Assembly: GCA_021844725.1 (NCBI GenBank)
Contig: JAKBSX010000179.1
Span: 1-6,432, forward strand
Source of the DNA: Actinomycetes bacterium
GTDB lineage: Bacteria; Actinomycetota; Acidimicrobiia; Acidimicrobiales; Acidimicrobiaceae
Direction of reading: 5' to 3'
DNA: 6,432 nt
Position numbers and translations under genes: made by a program. The notes below the pieces were generated by a model. That model did not search any database and was not told where the DNA came from. It worked only from the letters and a program-made list of their open reading frames with translations. Within the stretch, counting starts at the first letter, position 1; every line of letters begins with the position of its first letter. Positions 1 through 6,004 of this stretch are shown in pieces.

Positions 1-614
1 CCGATTGGACGCTGGCTGTTGACGGTGACGGAAATCTGATCGATGGCGATCAGATTTTGGCTATGTTTGCACTTGACCTGAAATCCAAAGGCCAGCTAAA
101 AGACAATTCTGTGGTTGTCACCGTTATGTCGAACCAAGGGTTTCGCAATGCTATGTCGAGAAACGGCATAAAAGTACATGAAACTCAAGTTGGCGACAGG
201 TATGTGCTGCAAGCATTGGAGCAAAATAGATTTGTGCTGGGCGGAGAGCAGTCTGGGCACATAATATTTCGGAATATTGCTACAACTGGTGATGGGCTTC
301 TAAGTTCTATGAAGTTACTCGAGCTACTGAACGCCAGTGACAAAGATCTTTCCGAGCTAGCACGAGTGTCGATGACTAAATTGCCACAGTCGATGATTTC
401 TATGGAGTTTGCAGATCCTAAGCGGATAGAGGAAATTATTGGCTTATGGGAGATGGTATCAAGGTTGTCTGATGAACTTGGGGACTCCGGAAGGATACTG
501 GTGCGGCCGAGTGGCACTGAACCCAAGGTTCGAGTCATGGCGGAAGCGCCGGATCGAGAGACGGCAGATAACATCGTTCAGGAGATTTGTGACTATCTCG
601 TTGACTTTCGATAA
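1..614 (+). CDS. glmM: Phosphoglucosamine mutase, 3' part (5' end outside window)
   Basis: GlmM converts glucosamine-6-phosphate to glucosamine-1-phosphate in the cytoplasm, on the way to UDP-GlcNAc for peptidoglycan. The reading frame is open from the left edge (first full codon at 3) to TAA at 612-614, giving 203 visible codons of a protein that is normally about 445 residues. The visible part begins at the end of the metal-binding loop, where 'LAVDGDGNLIDGDQI' aligns with the stretch after DGDxDR. It continues through the sugar-binding GEQSGH loop (243-260), a TTGDGLLS stretch, and the C-terminal phosphate-binding loop RPSGTEPKVRV (from 504), all typical of the alpha-D-phosphohexomutase family. 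The usual Arg after DGDxD is Trp here (TGG, 6-8). glmS follows 81 bp downstream on the same strand. An internal ATG at 57 is not the start, because homology runs upstream of it. Confidence 0.95.
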   Translation, partial: DWTLAVDGDGNLIDGDQILAMFALDLKSKGQLKDNSVVVTVMSNQGFRNAMSRNGIKVHETQVGDRYVLQALEQNRFVLGGEQSGHIIFRNIATTGDGLLSSMKLLELLNASDKDLSELARVSMTKLPQSMISMEFADPKRIEEIIGLWEMVSRLSDELGDSGRILVRPSGTEPKVRVMAEAPDRETADNIVQEICDYLVDFR

Positions 615-683
615 TGATCACACTTTGACTCGATTGTTTGTAACGCCACGATGAGATTGCCTCGTATCCATGGAAGAAAACCC

Positions 684-689
684 TAGACT
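684..689 (+). promoter_or_regulatory. Putative -10 box (TAGACT) for leaderless glmS transcript
   Basis: TAGACT fits the TAnnnT pattern and is followed by exactly six bases (CTAGCC) before the glmS ATG at 696. A transcript would therefore begin at or next to the A of the start codon. No Shine-Dalgarno lies at a usable distance: the purine-rich GGAAGAAAA at 672-680 ends 15 bases before the start. No good -35 is visible; TTGCCT at 657-662 would need a 21-base spacer. The same layout occurs before the methyltransferase unit on the other strand. This is inferred from sequence only. Confidence 0.45.
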
Positions 690-695
690 CTAGCC

Positions 696-2540
696 ATGTG
701 CGGAATTATTGGTTCAACAGGCAAAAAGGCATCGCTTATCGACCTAATCGAAGGCCTGGGTCGACTGGAGTACAGAGGTTATGATTCCGCTGGAATCGCG
801 GTGATCTCAGACCTTTCGAAACTGGAGCGTCTTCGGGCTGTTGATGGTACAGCTTCACTTGCATTACTCGATGAGCTGTCTAAAGGAATAAACGGAGTTT
901 ATAGCGCAGGAATAGGCCATACCCGGTGGGCAACCCATGGCAGGGTCACCACCGAGAATGCCCATCCGCATTTTGACTGTACTGGAAATATCGCAATCGT
1001 CCACAATGGGATAGTTGAGAATTTTAGAGAACTAAAGGAAGAGCTTGCCAACGCCGGGCATGTCTTTACTTCACAGACTGACACCGAGGTGATTGCCCAT
1101 CTTCTAGAGAACTATCTCAAAGAGGGCGCAAACCTTACTAGTGCAGTATCTTTGGCCATGACTCAGTTGCGTGGGGCTATGGCAATAGTGGCCATAGATG
1201 TCAACGATCCGCAAACCATAGTGGCATGCAAGAGGATGGCACCTCTAATCGTCGGATCAGGGAACGAAGTTAACTTTGTAGCTTCTGATGTACCAGCTAT
1301 TTTAGGCAAAGCAGATACTTTCTATCAGGTTGGTGACAATCAGGTGGTAGTTGTTTCACCGGAAGAGATTTCACTTTACGATTTGTCTGGCAACCAGCTG
1401 GAGCTGTCAAAGATTGATGTGGAATGGGATCTTGATGCTGCGGTCAGAGGAGGATTTCATGATTTCATGTCTAAGGAGATTTTTGAACAGTCGAACTCGG
1501 TACGGGATACCCTTCTTGGTCGTATGAATCCGGATGGCGAAATTATATTAGACGAGATGCGGCTAAAGATCGACGATCTCCAAGAAATAAACAAGATCTT
1601 TATCGTAGGTTGTGGTACTTCATATCATGCAGGTATGGTCGCAAAGTATGCAATTGAGCATTGGACCCGGCTTCCGGTCGAGCTTGATATATCTTCGGAG
1701 TTCAGATACCGCGATCCTGTCGTCGATAGTCAGACTTTGGTGATTGGCGTGAGTCAATCCGGCGAGACGTTGGACACGATGGCCGCTATGCATGAAGCAT
1801 CTTTATTGGGAGCCAAGACGTTGGTTGTTTCCAATGTCATGGGATCTTCGATGGCTAGGGCCGCTGATGCCGTTTTATACACCAGAGCCGGTCCAGAAAT
1901 TGGGGTGGCGGCAACCAAGACGCACACTTCTCAAATCGTGGCGTTGCTATTGTTGGCACTTTACTTAGCTCAAGTTCGTCATAATCTCCAGTTGTCTGAA
2001 GTTGGAGAGATTTTTAGCGAGTTACAGCTTTTGCCCCCGAAAATTGACCAAATCCTTGAAACCAATGACAAAATTGCTTCAGTGGCACAGTCGATGGTGG
2101 ATGTGAAGAGGTTTTACTTCATCGGCCGTCAAATTGGCTATCCCGTAGCATTGGAGGGTGCCCTGAAGTTGAAGGAGATCAGTTATTTGCCGGCAGAAGG
2201 TTATCCGGCAGGTGAGCTTAAGCACGGACCAATCGCAATGATTGATGCCGATGCCGTTGTTTTTGGTATAGCCACTCGCACCCGATTATGGGAAAAGACT
2301 ATCTCTAACATCGAAGAGGTGAAGGTGAGGGGGGCAAAGGTTGTGATGATAGTCAATTCGGGAGATGACGCTTCCAGCAGCCTGGGAGACCTGGCTTTTG
2401 AGGTTCCGCAAACGCATCCCCTCCTTGCGGGAGTTTTGGATGTGATACCGCTGCAATTATTTGCGTATCATCTGTCGATTGCACTGGGAAATGACGTCGA
2501 CCGACCTAGAAATCTAGCTAAGACTGTTACAGTTGAGTAG
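696..2540 (+). CDS. glmS: Glutamine--fructose-6-phosphate aminotransferase (isomerizing)
   Basis: GlmS makes glucosamine-6-phosphate from fructose-6-phosphate and glutamine, the committed step to UDP-GlcNAc, in the cytoplasm. The 614-residue length is normal for the family. The N-terminal class II glutaminase domain (about 2-240) starts MCGIIG, with Cys2 as the nucleophile after Met removal. It carries EYRGYDSAG (25-33), HTRWATHG (75-82), HNGIVEN (103-109) and QTDTE (127-131). Two SIS sugar-isomerase domains follow. The first has CGTSYH (306-311) and SQSGET (353-358). The second has EISYLPAEGYPAGELKHGP (494-512), with His510 and Glu494 equivalent to E. coli His504 and Glu488. The C-terminus AKTVTVE has Lys609, matching E. 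coli Lys603. All catalytic residues are present, so it should be active. The start is fixed by the catalytic Cys. Its last 27 bp overlap the convergent glycosyltransferase gene, so no terminator fits between them. Confidence 0.98.
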   Translation: MCGIIGSTGKKASLIDLIEGLGRLEYRGYDSAGIAVISDLSKLERLRAVDGTASLALLDELSKGINGVYSAGIGHTRWATHGRVTTENAHPHFDCTGNIAIVHNGIVENFRELKEELANAGHVFTSQTDTEVIAHLLENYLKEGANLTSAVSLAMTQLRGAMAIVAIDVNDPQTIVACKRMAPLIVGSGNEVNFVASDVPAILGKADTFYQVGDNQVVVVSPEEISLYDLSGNQLELSKIDVEWDLDAAVRGGFHDFMSKEIFEQSNSVRDTLLGRMNPDGEIILDEMRLKIDDLQEINKIFIVGCGTSYHAGMVAKYAIEHWTRLPVELDISSEFRYRDPVVDSQTLVIGVSQSGETLDTMAAMHEASLLGAKTLVVSNVMGSSMARAADAVLYTRAGPEIGVAATKTHTSQIVALLLLALYLAQVRHNLQLSEVGEIFSELQLLPPKIDQILETNDKIASVAQSMVDVKRFYFIGRQIGYPVALEGALKLKEISYLPAEGYPAGELKHGPIAMIDADAVVFGIATRTRLWEKTISNIEEVKVRGAKVVMIVNSGDDASSSLGDLAFEVPQTHPLLAGVLDVIPLQLFAYHLSIALGNDVDRPRNLAKTVTVE

Positions 2541-3575
2541 AATCCTGATCTGATCTAATAAGTTTTTGGTAGAAATTTCTGGGCTAAATCGTTTCTTGAC
2601 AGCGTCGCTGATTTCGGCTCTAGTCTTTGGATCGATCCTGGAAACGGCTTCTATGGCTTCAACAAACGCTTTTTCAGCATAAGGCTCAATTGCCAGGTTG
2701 GGAGCAAAAACTGACTCTTTTAGGCCTCCTAAATTTGTGGTTACAACTGGTAAACCCAATGCTTGTGCCTCAATCGGTATAAGTCCAAGACCTTCAGCTT
2801 TAATGGATGGGGTAATCACGACATCATGATCTAAATAAAGAGAGATTAGTGATTCAATTGAAACTTGCTTTTCCACAACTTGTACGAATGGTTTGGATGC
2901 TGCCAGATCGAGGAGCTGAGTATGCTCTTGGGTCTGAAAATCCCAAGGAGAGATGTTTCGAACTACTGTTAGCCGATCAAGATGGTTTAGATTGTGCTCG
3001 AACGCTTGGATTACCCATCTAAGCCCTTTTTTCTCCAGTGTTCGGTTAGGGAAAAGAACCTTGATCGGTTTATGAAGGTTCTTAGGTTGGACGCTAACTT
3101 GTTTCTCGATGAATGGCCTACCGATAAAGGGGTACATGACCTTGGTGTTTGCAGAAGTGTAAGTCTGATTTACGTGGTCCGCGAGTGCTTGGCTGACTGC
3201 GAAGTTGTGGCATTTTGATAGTGTCTCAGTGATTTCTCGGTTACTGGTAGTTGCAGGAATCATCCAGGCGTCAGGATAGTTGTGAAAGATATTTATCTTT
3301 ACAAACGTTCCAGATAATTTCCACATAGGCCTGTTGTTAGAGATTGTTACGTCAGGCTTAATTGAATCTAACTGCGAATTGAGATCTGCTAAGTTTGAGA
3401 AATGAAGTAGGTTTTGGGGGTCCACGGATATTCTCTTGGCAGGAGGAATTGACAGCAGACACACATTGACACCTTGTTGTCTGAGTTCTTCCGCCCACCC
3501 CAAGCAAAGTTTTTCCAGAGCTCCGACTGAGCCGTCCATATATCCAAGATCCGTACCAATTATGGCTATTTTCAA
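2514..3575 (-). CDS. GT4-family (GT-B fold) glycosyltransferase
   Basis: This is a 353-residue cytoplasmic or membrane-associated glycosyltransferase of the retaining GT4 type (Glycos_transf_1). The N-terminal half (about 1-160) is the acceptor domain; it starts MKIAIIGTDLG and has a divergent loop at DGSVGALEKL (14-23). The donor domain starts near 170 with IKVLFPNRTLEKKG (171-184), the usual 'F.GR...KKG' site with Arg178 and Lys182/183. It carries the EX7E motif EGLGLIPIE (Glu261 and Glu269), then PVVTTNLGGLKE (276-287). The donor sugar and acceptor cannot be read from sequence; a cell-envelope or glycolipid role is a guess supported by the methyltransferase upstream and glmS alongside. The start is TTG at 3575-3573, the only NTG codon in frame between the upstream TAG (3620-3618) and the conserved 'KIAIIG'. 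No strong Shine-Dalgarno is seen (weak GAGAA). The 3' end overlaps the glmS end. Confidence 0.88.
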   Translation of the reverse strand: MKIAIIGTDLGYMDGSVGALEKLCLGWAEELRQQGVNVCLLSIPPAKRISVDPQNLLHFSNLADLNSQLDSIKPDVTISNNRPMWKLSGTFVKINIFHNYPDAWMIPATTSNREITETLSKCHNFAVSQALADHVNQTYTSANTKVMYPFIGRPFIEKQVSVQPKNLHKPIKVLFPNRTLEKKGLRWVIQAFEHNLNHLDRLTVVRNISPWDFQTQEHTQLLDLAASKPFVQVVEKQVSIESLISLYLDHDVVITPSIKAEGLGLIPIEAQALGLPVVTTNLGGLKESVFAPNLAIEPYAEKAFVEAIEAVSRIDPKTRAEISDAVKKRFSPEISTKNLLDQIRILLNCNSLS

Positions 3576-3617
3576 AATTAAGTTCTCGCAGCTATTCTGA
3601 CTTGCAAAGACGACTAT

Positions 3618-4307
3618 CTAACGTTTAAGCAGTACCCATCCCCGGCAAAAATAAGTTGCGTAGAAGAGCGTTGATTGTTCGAAGCCACTATCTTCGAGTA
3701 GTTTCGAAAGTGTCCCCTGAGTTACAAGTGGCAAAGTTTTCACTTGATTTGCTTCAGCCTCAGAATTAATTGTCAGGATTCCATTTGATTTATCCAGAGT
3801 CATTTTCCAAGCGTCAAGCTGTCGGTCAAACTCTGGTTCTGCACGATCCCCCGTCAGAGTGACCAGGACAAATGGGGAACCTGGCTTGAGATGTGAACTT
3901 ATTGACTTGAGTAGCTTAAGTTTTGTCTCGTTATCAAGAAAGTGCAGCAGCAGGTTACAAAATGCCCCGTCGTATAGTTGGTCGATTGAATCGTCTAGCA
4001 AAAGCGAGGAAAGTCCGCTCACCGAGAATTGATCTGGCCGATTAGAAGACTCATTTTGGCTAGTTGCTGCATCGTCCGGCTGGTATACGGCCATTTGCCA
4101 AGTTGGATTGGAGGTCTGGAGCGCCTTTGTTTCGTTAAGTCCACCGCTATTGGCAATCAAGATAGTTTTCGAGGTCCCGAGATGGGAACTGAGAAAAGTG
4201 TGGACTAGTTCATATAGATGGGCTGCCGTGGGTAAGGACATAACAAGCTGTTCAGTATCAGCCGAGCTATAAAGAGGGTTATATCTGTGTTTGATAGTTG
4301 GTGCCAA
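3618..4307 (-). CDS. Class I SAM-dependent methyltransferase-like protein, probable 5' frameshift
   Basis: The frame gives 229 residues with the outline of a Rossmann-type methyltransferase. It has a beta1/loop region ILIANSGGLNE (48-58), an acidic end of beta2 at YQPDD (75-79), and the motif IV-like segment YDGAFCNLLLHFLD (112-125). A helix and LKPGSPFVLV (140-149, post-motif beta5) follow, then GF (208-209) before the last strands FYATYFCRGWVLL. The layout resembles small-molecule or tRNA-wobble methyltransferases of the CmoA/UbiE type, but the substrate is unknown. The glycine-rich SAM loop lacks the usual acidic-x-G-x-G and may bind SAM poorly. The only start in this frame is TTG at 4307, two bases after GGGAG. 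A better start, ATG at 4342 preceded by a -10 box, lies in the neighbouring frame. Adding one A in the AAA run (T3 at 4290-4292 on +) would join them and give about 241 residues. It is cotranscribed with the glycosyltransferase 42 bp downstream. Confidence 0.7.
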   Translation of the reverse strand: MAPTIKHRYNPLYSSADTEQLVMSLPTAAHLYELVHTFLSSHLGTSKTILIANSGGLNETKALQTSNPTWQMAVYQPDDAATSQNESSNRPDQFSVSGLSSLLLDDSIDQLYDGAFCNLLLHFLDNETKLKLLKSISSHLKPGSPFVLVTLTGDRAEPEFDRQLDAWKMTLDKSNGILTINSEAEANQVKTLPLVTQGTLSKLLEDSGFEQSTLFYATYFCRGWVLLKR

Positions 4308-4348
4308 TGCTCCCTCAAATCTTGATGTTTAGGTTTGGCCATAGTCGA

Positions 4349-4354
4349 ATTGTA
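4349..4354 (-). promoter_or_regulatory. Putative -10 box (TACAAT) for the methyltransferase-glycosyltransferase unit
   Basis: On the minus strand TACAAT (4354-4349) is followed by six bases, TCGACT, and then ATG at 4342-4340. This matches the glmS arrangement (TAGACT, six bases, ATG), so both look like leaderless promoters. No convincing -35 lies 16-18 bases upstream. The ATG opens a 45-codon frame (to TAG at 4205) that is offset from the methyltransferase frame, which is why I suspect a base loss downstream. Confidence 0.45.
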
Positions 4355-4579
4355 CGATAATTTTAGCCATGTCGGATTATTGTCCTGGTTAATTTATGAC
4401 CTTCTTCGGAAAACGGATAAGACCTTTTACTGGTTGCTTTTCTGTAGAGTAACGATTTAATAAGCAAGAAAGCTGATTTCAAATTTTCTAGAATCTGGAT
4501 AGTCTCAATATTCAGATTTATTGGTTCATACTGTAGGCGTGAGGAAATTACTCGAGGTCCGGCTTTTACTTTTACGGAG

Positions 4580-4585
4580 TAAACT
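4580..4585 (+). promoter_or_regulatory. Putative -10 box (TAAACT) for tRNA-Arg
   Basis: TAAACT fits TAnnnT and lies nine bases before the tRNA 5' end, so transcription would begin just upstream of the mature tRNA. No clear -35 is seen at 16-18 bases. The assignment rests on position and the loose hexamer only. Confidence 0.3.
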
Positions 4586-4594
4586 GACAAATCT

Positions 4595-4667
4595 GCGCTC
4601 GTAGCTCAACGGATAGAGCATCTGACTTCGGATCAGAGGGTTGGGGGTTCGAGTCCCTCCGAGCGCG
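4595..4667 (+). tRNA. tRNA-Arg (anticodon UCG)
   Basis: The sequence folds as a full cloverleaf of 73 nt. The acceptor stem GCGCTCG (4595-4601) pairs perfectly with CGAGCGC (4660-4666). The D arm is GCTC/GAGC (4604-4607 and 4616-4619). The anticodon stem is TCTGA/TCAGA, with loop CTTCGGA (4626-4632) and anticodon TCG at 4628-4630. There is a five-base variable region. The T arm is GGGGG/CCCTC with one G-U pair and loop TTCGAGT (4648-4654). The discriminator base is G4667. CCA is not encoded. The tRNA reads the Arg codon CGA and by wobble CGG. It sits at the boundary between the chromosomal-looking genes on the left and the accessory-looking DNA on the right. Confidence 0.97.
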
Positions 4668-4878
4668 CTACATAAGTGCAGGTCACAGATATTAGCAATC
4701 TCGGGCTATTGTACGTGGTAAGATAAACCCAACAATTAACGGCTCTTCGGATATTTACGGTGTCAGCCAGCCCTAGGTGAAACTTTTAGGTAACCACGAT
4801 TGAGTCAAGAACTCTTCAATTGGGTATTCCGGCATACGACAGCGCTATGATTCTATAGTTCCGGTAATTGGTATACGC
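4668..4878. other. Intergenic stretch after the tRNA, no gene seen
   Basis: About 210 bp separate the tRNA from the transporter remnant. All plus-strand frames are broken near the remnant: its own frame is closed by TGA at 4801 and the other two stop near 4856-4858. I found no transporter-like peptide in any of the three frames just upstream. It holds AAACCCAACAAT (4725-4736), which matches the right end of the tandem array at 6374-6385. No T-rich hairpin follows the tRNA. Confidence 0.5.
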
Positions 4879-5322
4879 ATGAGAACTCTGCATTTAAGTA
4901 ACGCTCCGGCCTCAATCTCAGAATCTCGGGTTGCCCGTTCGAACCTTGCCGGGCTTCTAGCGTGGATGGCGATCCTCGGTTTCGGCGTTGGCAGCTTTTC
5001 TGCCGCGATGCCCGCAGTTATCCTGGCTGTTACGCCAAAAAGTGAGACATCTAGCGCCATGAGTGTTAACCAGGTAGTGCGCAGTGTTGGGTTATCTTTT
5101 GGAAGCGCTGTTGGGGGTCTAGTGCTAGCTGCAGGTACGGCCACCGCCCATCTCTTTCCGACCGATGGTGCCCGCACAGTAGCCGCATTAATCGACAGCG
5201 CGGCAATGGTGGTCACAGCGATGACGAGCATCGTTCTCTCCTACCAACATGGACCCTTGATGGAAGCGACGGCGAGTACGACTATTATGCAATCTGAGGA
5301 ACAGGGCGAATCGAGCCAATGA
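4879..5322 (+). pseudogene. C-terminal remnant of a DHA2-type MFS drug transporter
   Basis: The 147-codon frame matches only the last part of a multidrug efflux protein of the major facilitator superfamily (14-helix DHA2 type), which is normally around 450-550 residues. Recognisable pieces are a membrane segment LAGLLAWMAILGFGVGSFSA (23-42), the loop TPKSETSSAMSVNQVVRSVG (52-71) with the 'S.xxA...N...R..G' pattern of these transporters, a second membrane segment (about 72-92), a final one ALIDSAAMVVTAMTSIVL (103-120), and a polar tail. The first ATG (4879) lies a little before the region of likeness, and the first 17 or so residues do not look like the family, so the break is probably near 4930. 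About two thirds of the protein is missing and no start signal is visible. It looks more G+C-rich than its surroundings, consistent with transfer. A small expressed membrane peptide cannot be excluded but is unlikely. Confidence 0.75.
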
Positions 5323-5501
5323 CTGTCGCCCTCAGCCAAATCGTGCCCATCGTGGTCCAACCTTCAAGATCCAAAGCGCCAATAACTACACACTTACGTG
5401 TGGCAGTCTTCGGAAGAACTCGTGGCATGTTTGATAGGAATAGTCAGCTACGGATAAGAAGTTTTCGAGAGTCTTGAGATTGTAAGGAAAAGGTACACCT
5501 C

Positions 5502-5542
5502 TGCACTTTTGTCGCCATGTGCCAAAAGTGCATTTAGTTTTT
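5502..5542 (+). terminator. Perfect 10-bp inverted repeat followed by T runs, probable intrinsic terminator
   Basis: TGCACTTTTG (5502-5511) and CAAAAGTGCA (5523-5532) are exact reverse complements with an 11-base loop. They are followed on the plus strand by TTTAGTTTTT (5533-5542). This fits a Rho-independent terminator on the plus strand, although the stem is A+T-rich at its loop end and the loop is long. It would stop transcription from the transporter remnant side before hicBA. A protein-binding operator is the alternative reading. Confidence 0.5.
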
Positions 5543-5711
5543 CGCTCATATCTTCTCTAAGTTATGTGACCTAATAACAAGGAGTTTCCTTTCCCCTACA
5601 GGGATCACCTTTTCTACCTCGGTGATCAAGGTATTTCTGCTTAACTCTTCTTCGGATATTGTCCAGGGCCTGATTACAAAATGGCGGGTTTTGGTTGGAT
5701 ATCTGGAACAG

Positions 5712-5741
5712 TTTACATTCTGGTATTCTGATATCTATGAT
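5712..5741 (+). promoter_or_regulatory. Promoter for hicBA: TTTACA, 18 bp, TATGAT
   Basis: TTTACA (5712-5717) differs from the -35 consensus TTGACA at one base, and TATGAT (5736-5741) differs from TATAAT at one base. The spacer is 18 bp. Transcription would begin near 5748, giving a leader of about 50 bases before hicB. A short direct repeat, ATTCTG at 5717-5722 and 5725-5730, falls inside the spacer and could be a repressor site. Which protein would bind is unknown, because HicB here has no obvious DNA-binding domain. Confidence 0.5.
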
Positions 5742-5787
5742 GACGTTTTGGTGTCTCAGCATTTGTTTTTACTGGGCGTGATGAGTC

Positions 5788-5792
5788 AGGAG
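5788..5792 (+). promoter_or_regulatory. Shine-Dalgarno AGGAG deciding the hicB start
   Basis: AGGAG ends two bases before the first ATG (5795) and five bases before the second ATG (5798). Two bases is too close for normal initiation, so the second ATG is the more likely start. Confidence 0.6.
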
Positions 5793-5797
5793 CCATG

Positions 5798-6004
5798 ATG
5801 CAGTTAACTGCCGTACTGATGCGTGCAGACGAGGGTGGATTTGTTGCACTTAACCCTGAGACTGGTACTACAACTCAGGGGGACACGCTTGACGAAGCCA
5901 TCCAGAATCTCCAAGAAGCGACCGGTTTGTATCTCGAAGAGTTCGGTCTGACTCCTCACGATGCACCGCTGGTTACGACCTTCACTGTTCCAGCAAGTGC
6001 CTAA
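5798..6004 (+). CDS. hicB: HicB-family antitoxin
   Basis: This is a 68-residue protein (69 from the ATG at 5795) with the partial RNase-H-like fold signature of HicB/UPF0150. It has an N-terminal strand MQLTAVL, a turn and strand EGGFVALNPE, then GTTTQGDTLDEA leading into the helix AIQNLQEATGLYLEEF. The second strand carries 'LNPETGTTTQG' where many relatives have 'CPELPGCVSQG', a common variant. HicB binds and neutralises the mRNA-cleaving toxin HicA. This short form ends after the helix and a short Pro/Thr tail, without a recognisable C-terminal HTH or ribbon-helix-helix domain, so autoregulation by direct DNA binding is doubtful. It precedes the toxin gene, opposite to the classic hicA-hicB order, and overlaps it by eight bases. 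Confidence 0.88.
   Translation: MQLTAVLMRADEGGFVALNPETGTTTQGDTLDEAIQNLQEATGLYLEEFGLTPHDAPLVTTFTVPASA

Larger units (their letters stand above)
5323..5794. other. About 470 bp without a convincing gene
   Basis: This stretch separates the transporter remnant from hicBA. It holds a 10-bp inverted repeat followed by T runs (5502-5542), a weaker 7-bp inverted repeat GATCACC/GGTGATC (5603-5609 and 5621-5627), and a good promoter for hicBA (5712-5741). A plus-strand frame is open from 5538 to TGA at 5796-5798, which overlaps the hicB start as ATGA. Its first usable start is GTG 5622 (58 codons), and it has no Shine-Dalgarno or recognisable likeness. An antisense 63-codon frame (5571-5762) is equally unrecognisable. 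I call neither a gene. Confidence 0.5.

Noticed and set aside
185..654. Other frames inside glmM (185-574 minus, 439-654 plus)
   Set aside because: They are shadows of glmM, whose own frame carries all the family motifs.
615..695. Possible glmS ribozyme or riboswitch upstream of glmS
   Set aside because: The 81-bp gap is too short for the known ribozyme, which is a Firmicutes feature, and a leaderless start leaves no 5' UTR to hold it.
2994..3218. Plus-strand 74-codon frame within the glycosyltransferase
   Set aside because: It is a shadow of the glycosyltransferase gene, with no likeness of its own.
4332..4370. Tiny minus-strand frame ATG 4370 to TAA, MAKIIVQFDYGQT, in the same frame as the TTG-started methyltransferase
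   Set aside because: It has 12-13 codons, no Shine-Dalgarno, and spans the TACAAT -10 box. A leader peptide cannot be excluded but nothing supports it.
4363..4590. Minus-strand frame of 75 codons (TTG start) opposite the tRNA upstream region
   Set aside because: It has no recognisable likeness and no Shine-Dalgarno. Its start sits on the probable tRNA promoter and its composition looks non-coding. It fills the divergent gap between the tRNA and the methyltransferase by chance.
4845..5231. Minus-strand 128-codon frame across the transporter remnant
   Set aside because: It is the antisense shadow of the G+C-richer transporter fragment, whose plus-strand translation clearly matches MFS proteins.
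4744..5660. Direct repeat TCTTCGGATATT at 4744-4755 and 5649-5660
   Set aside because: A single 12-base match is about what chance gives in 6.4 kb, and the flanks do not match.
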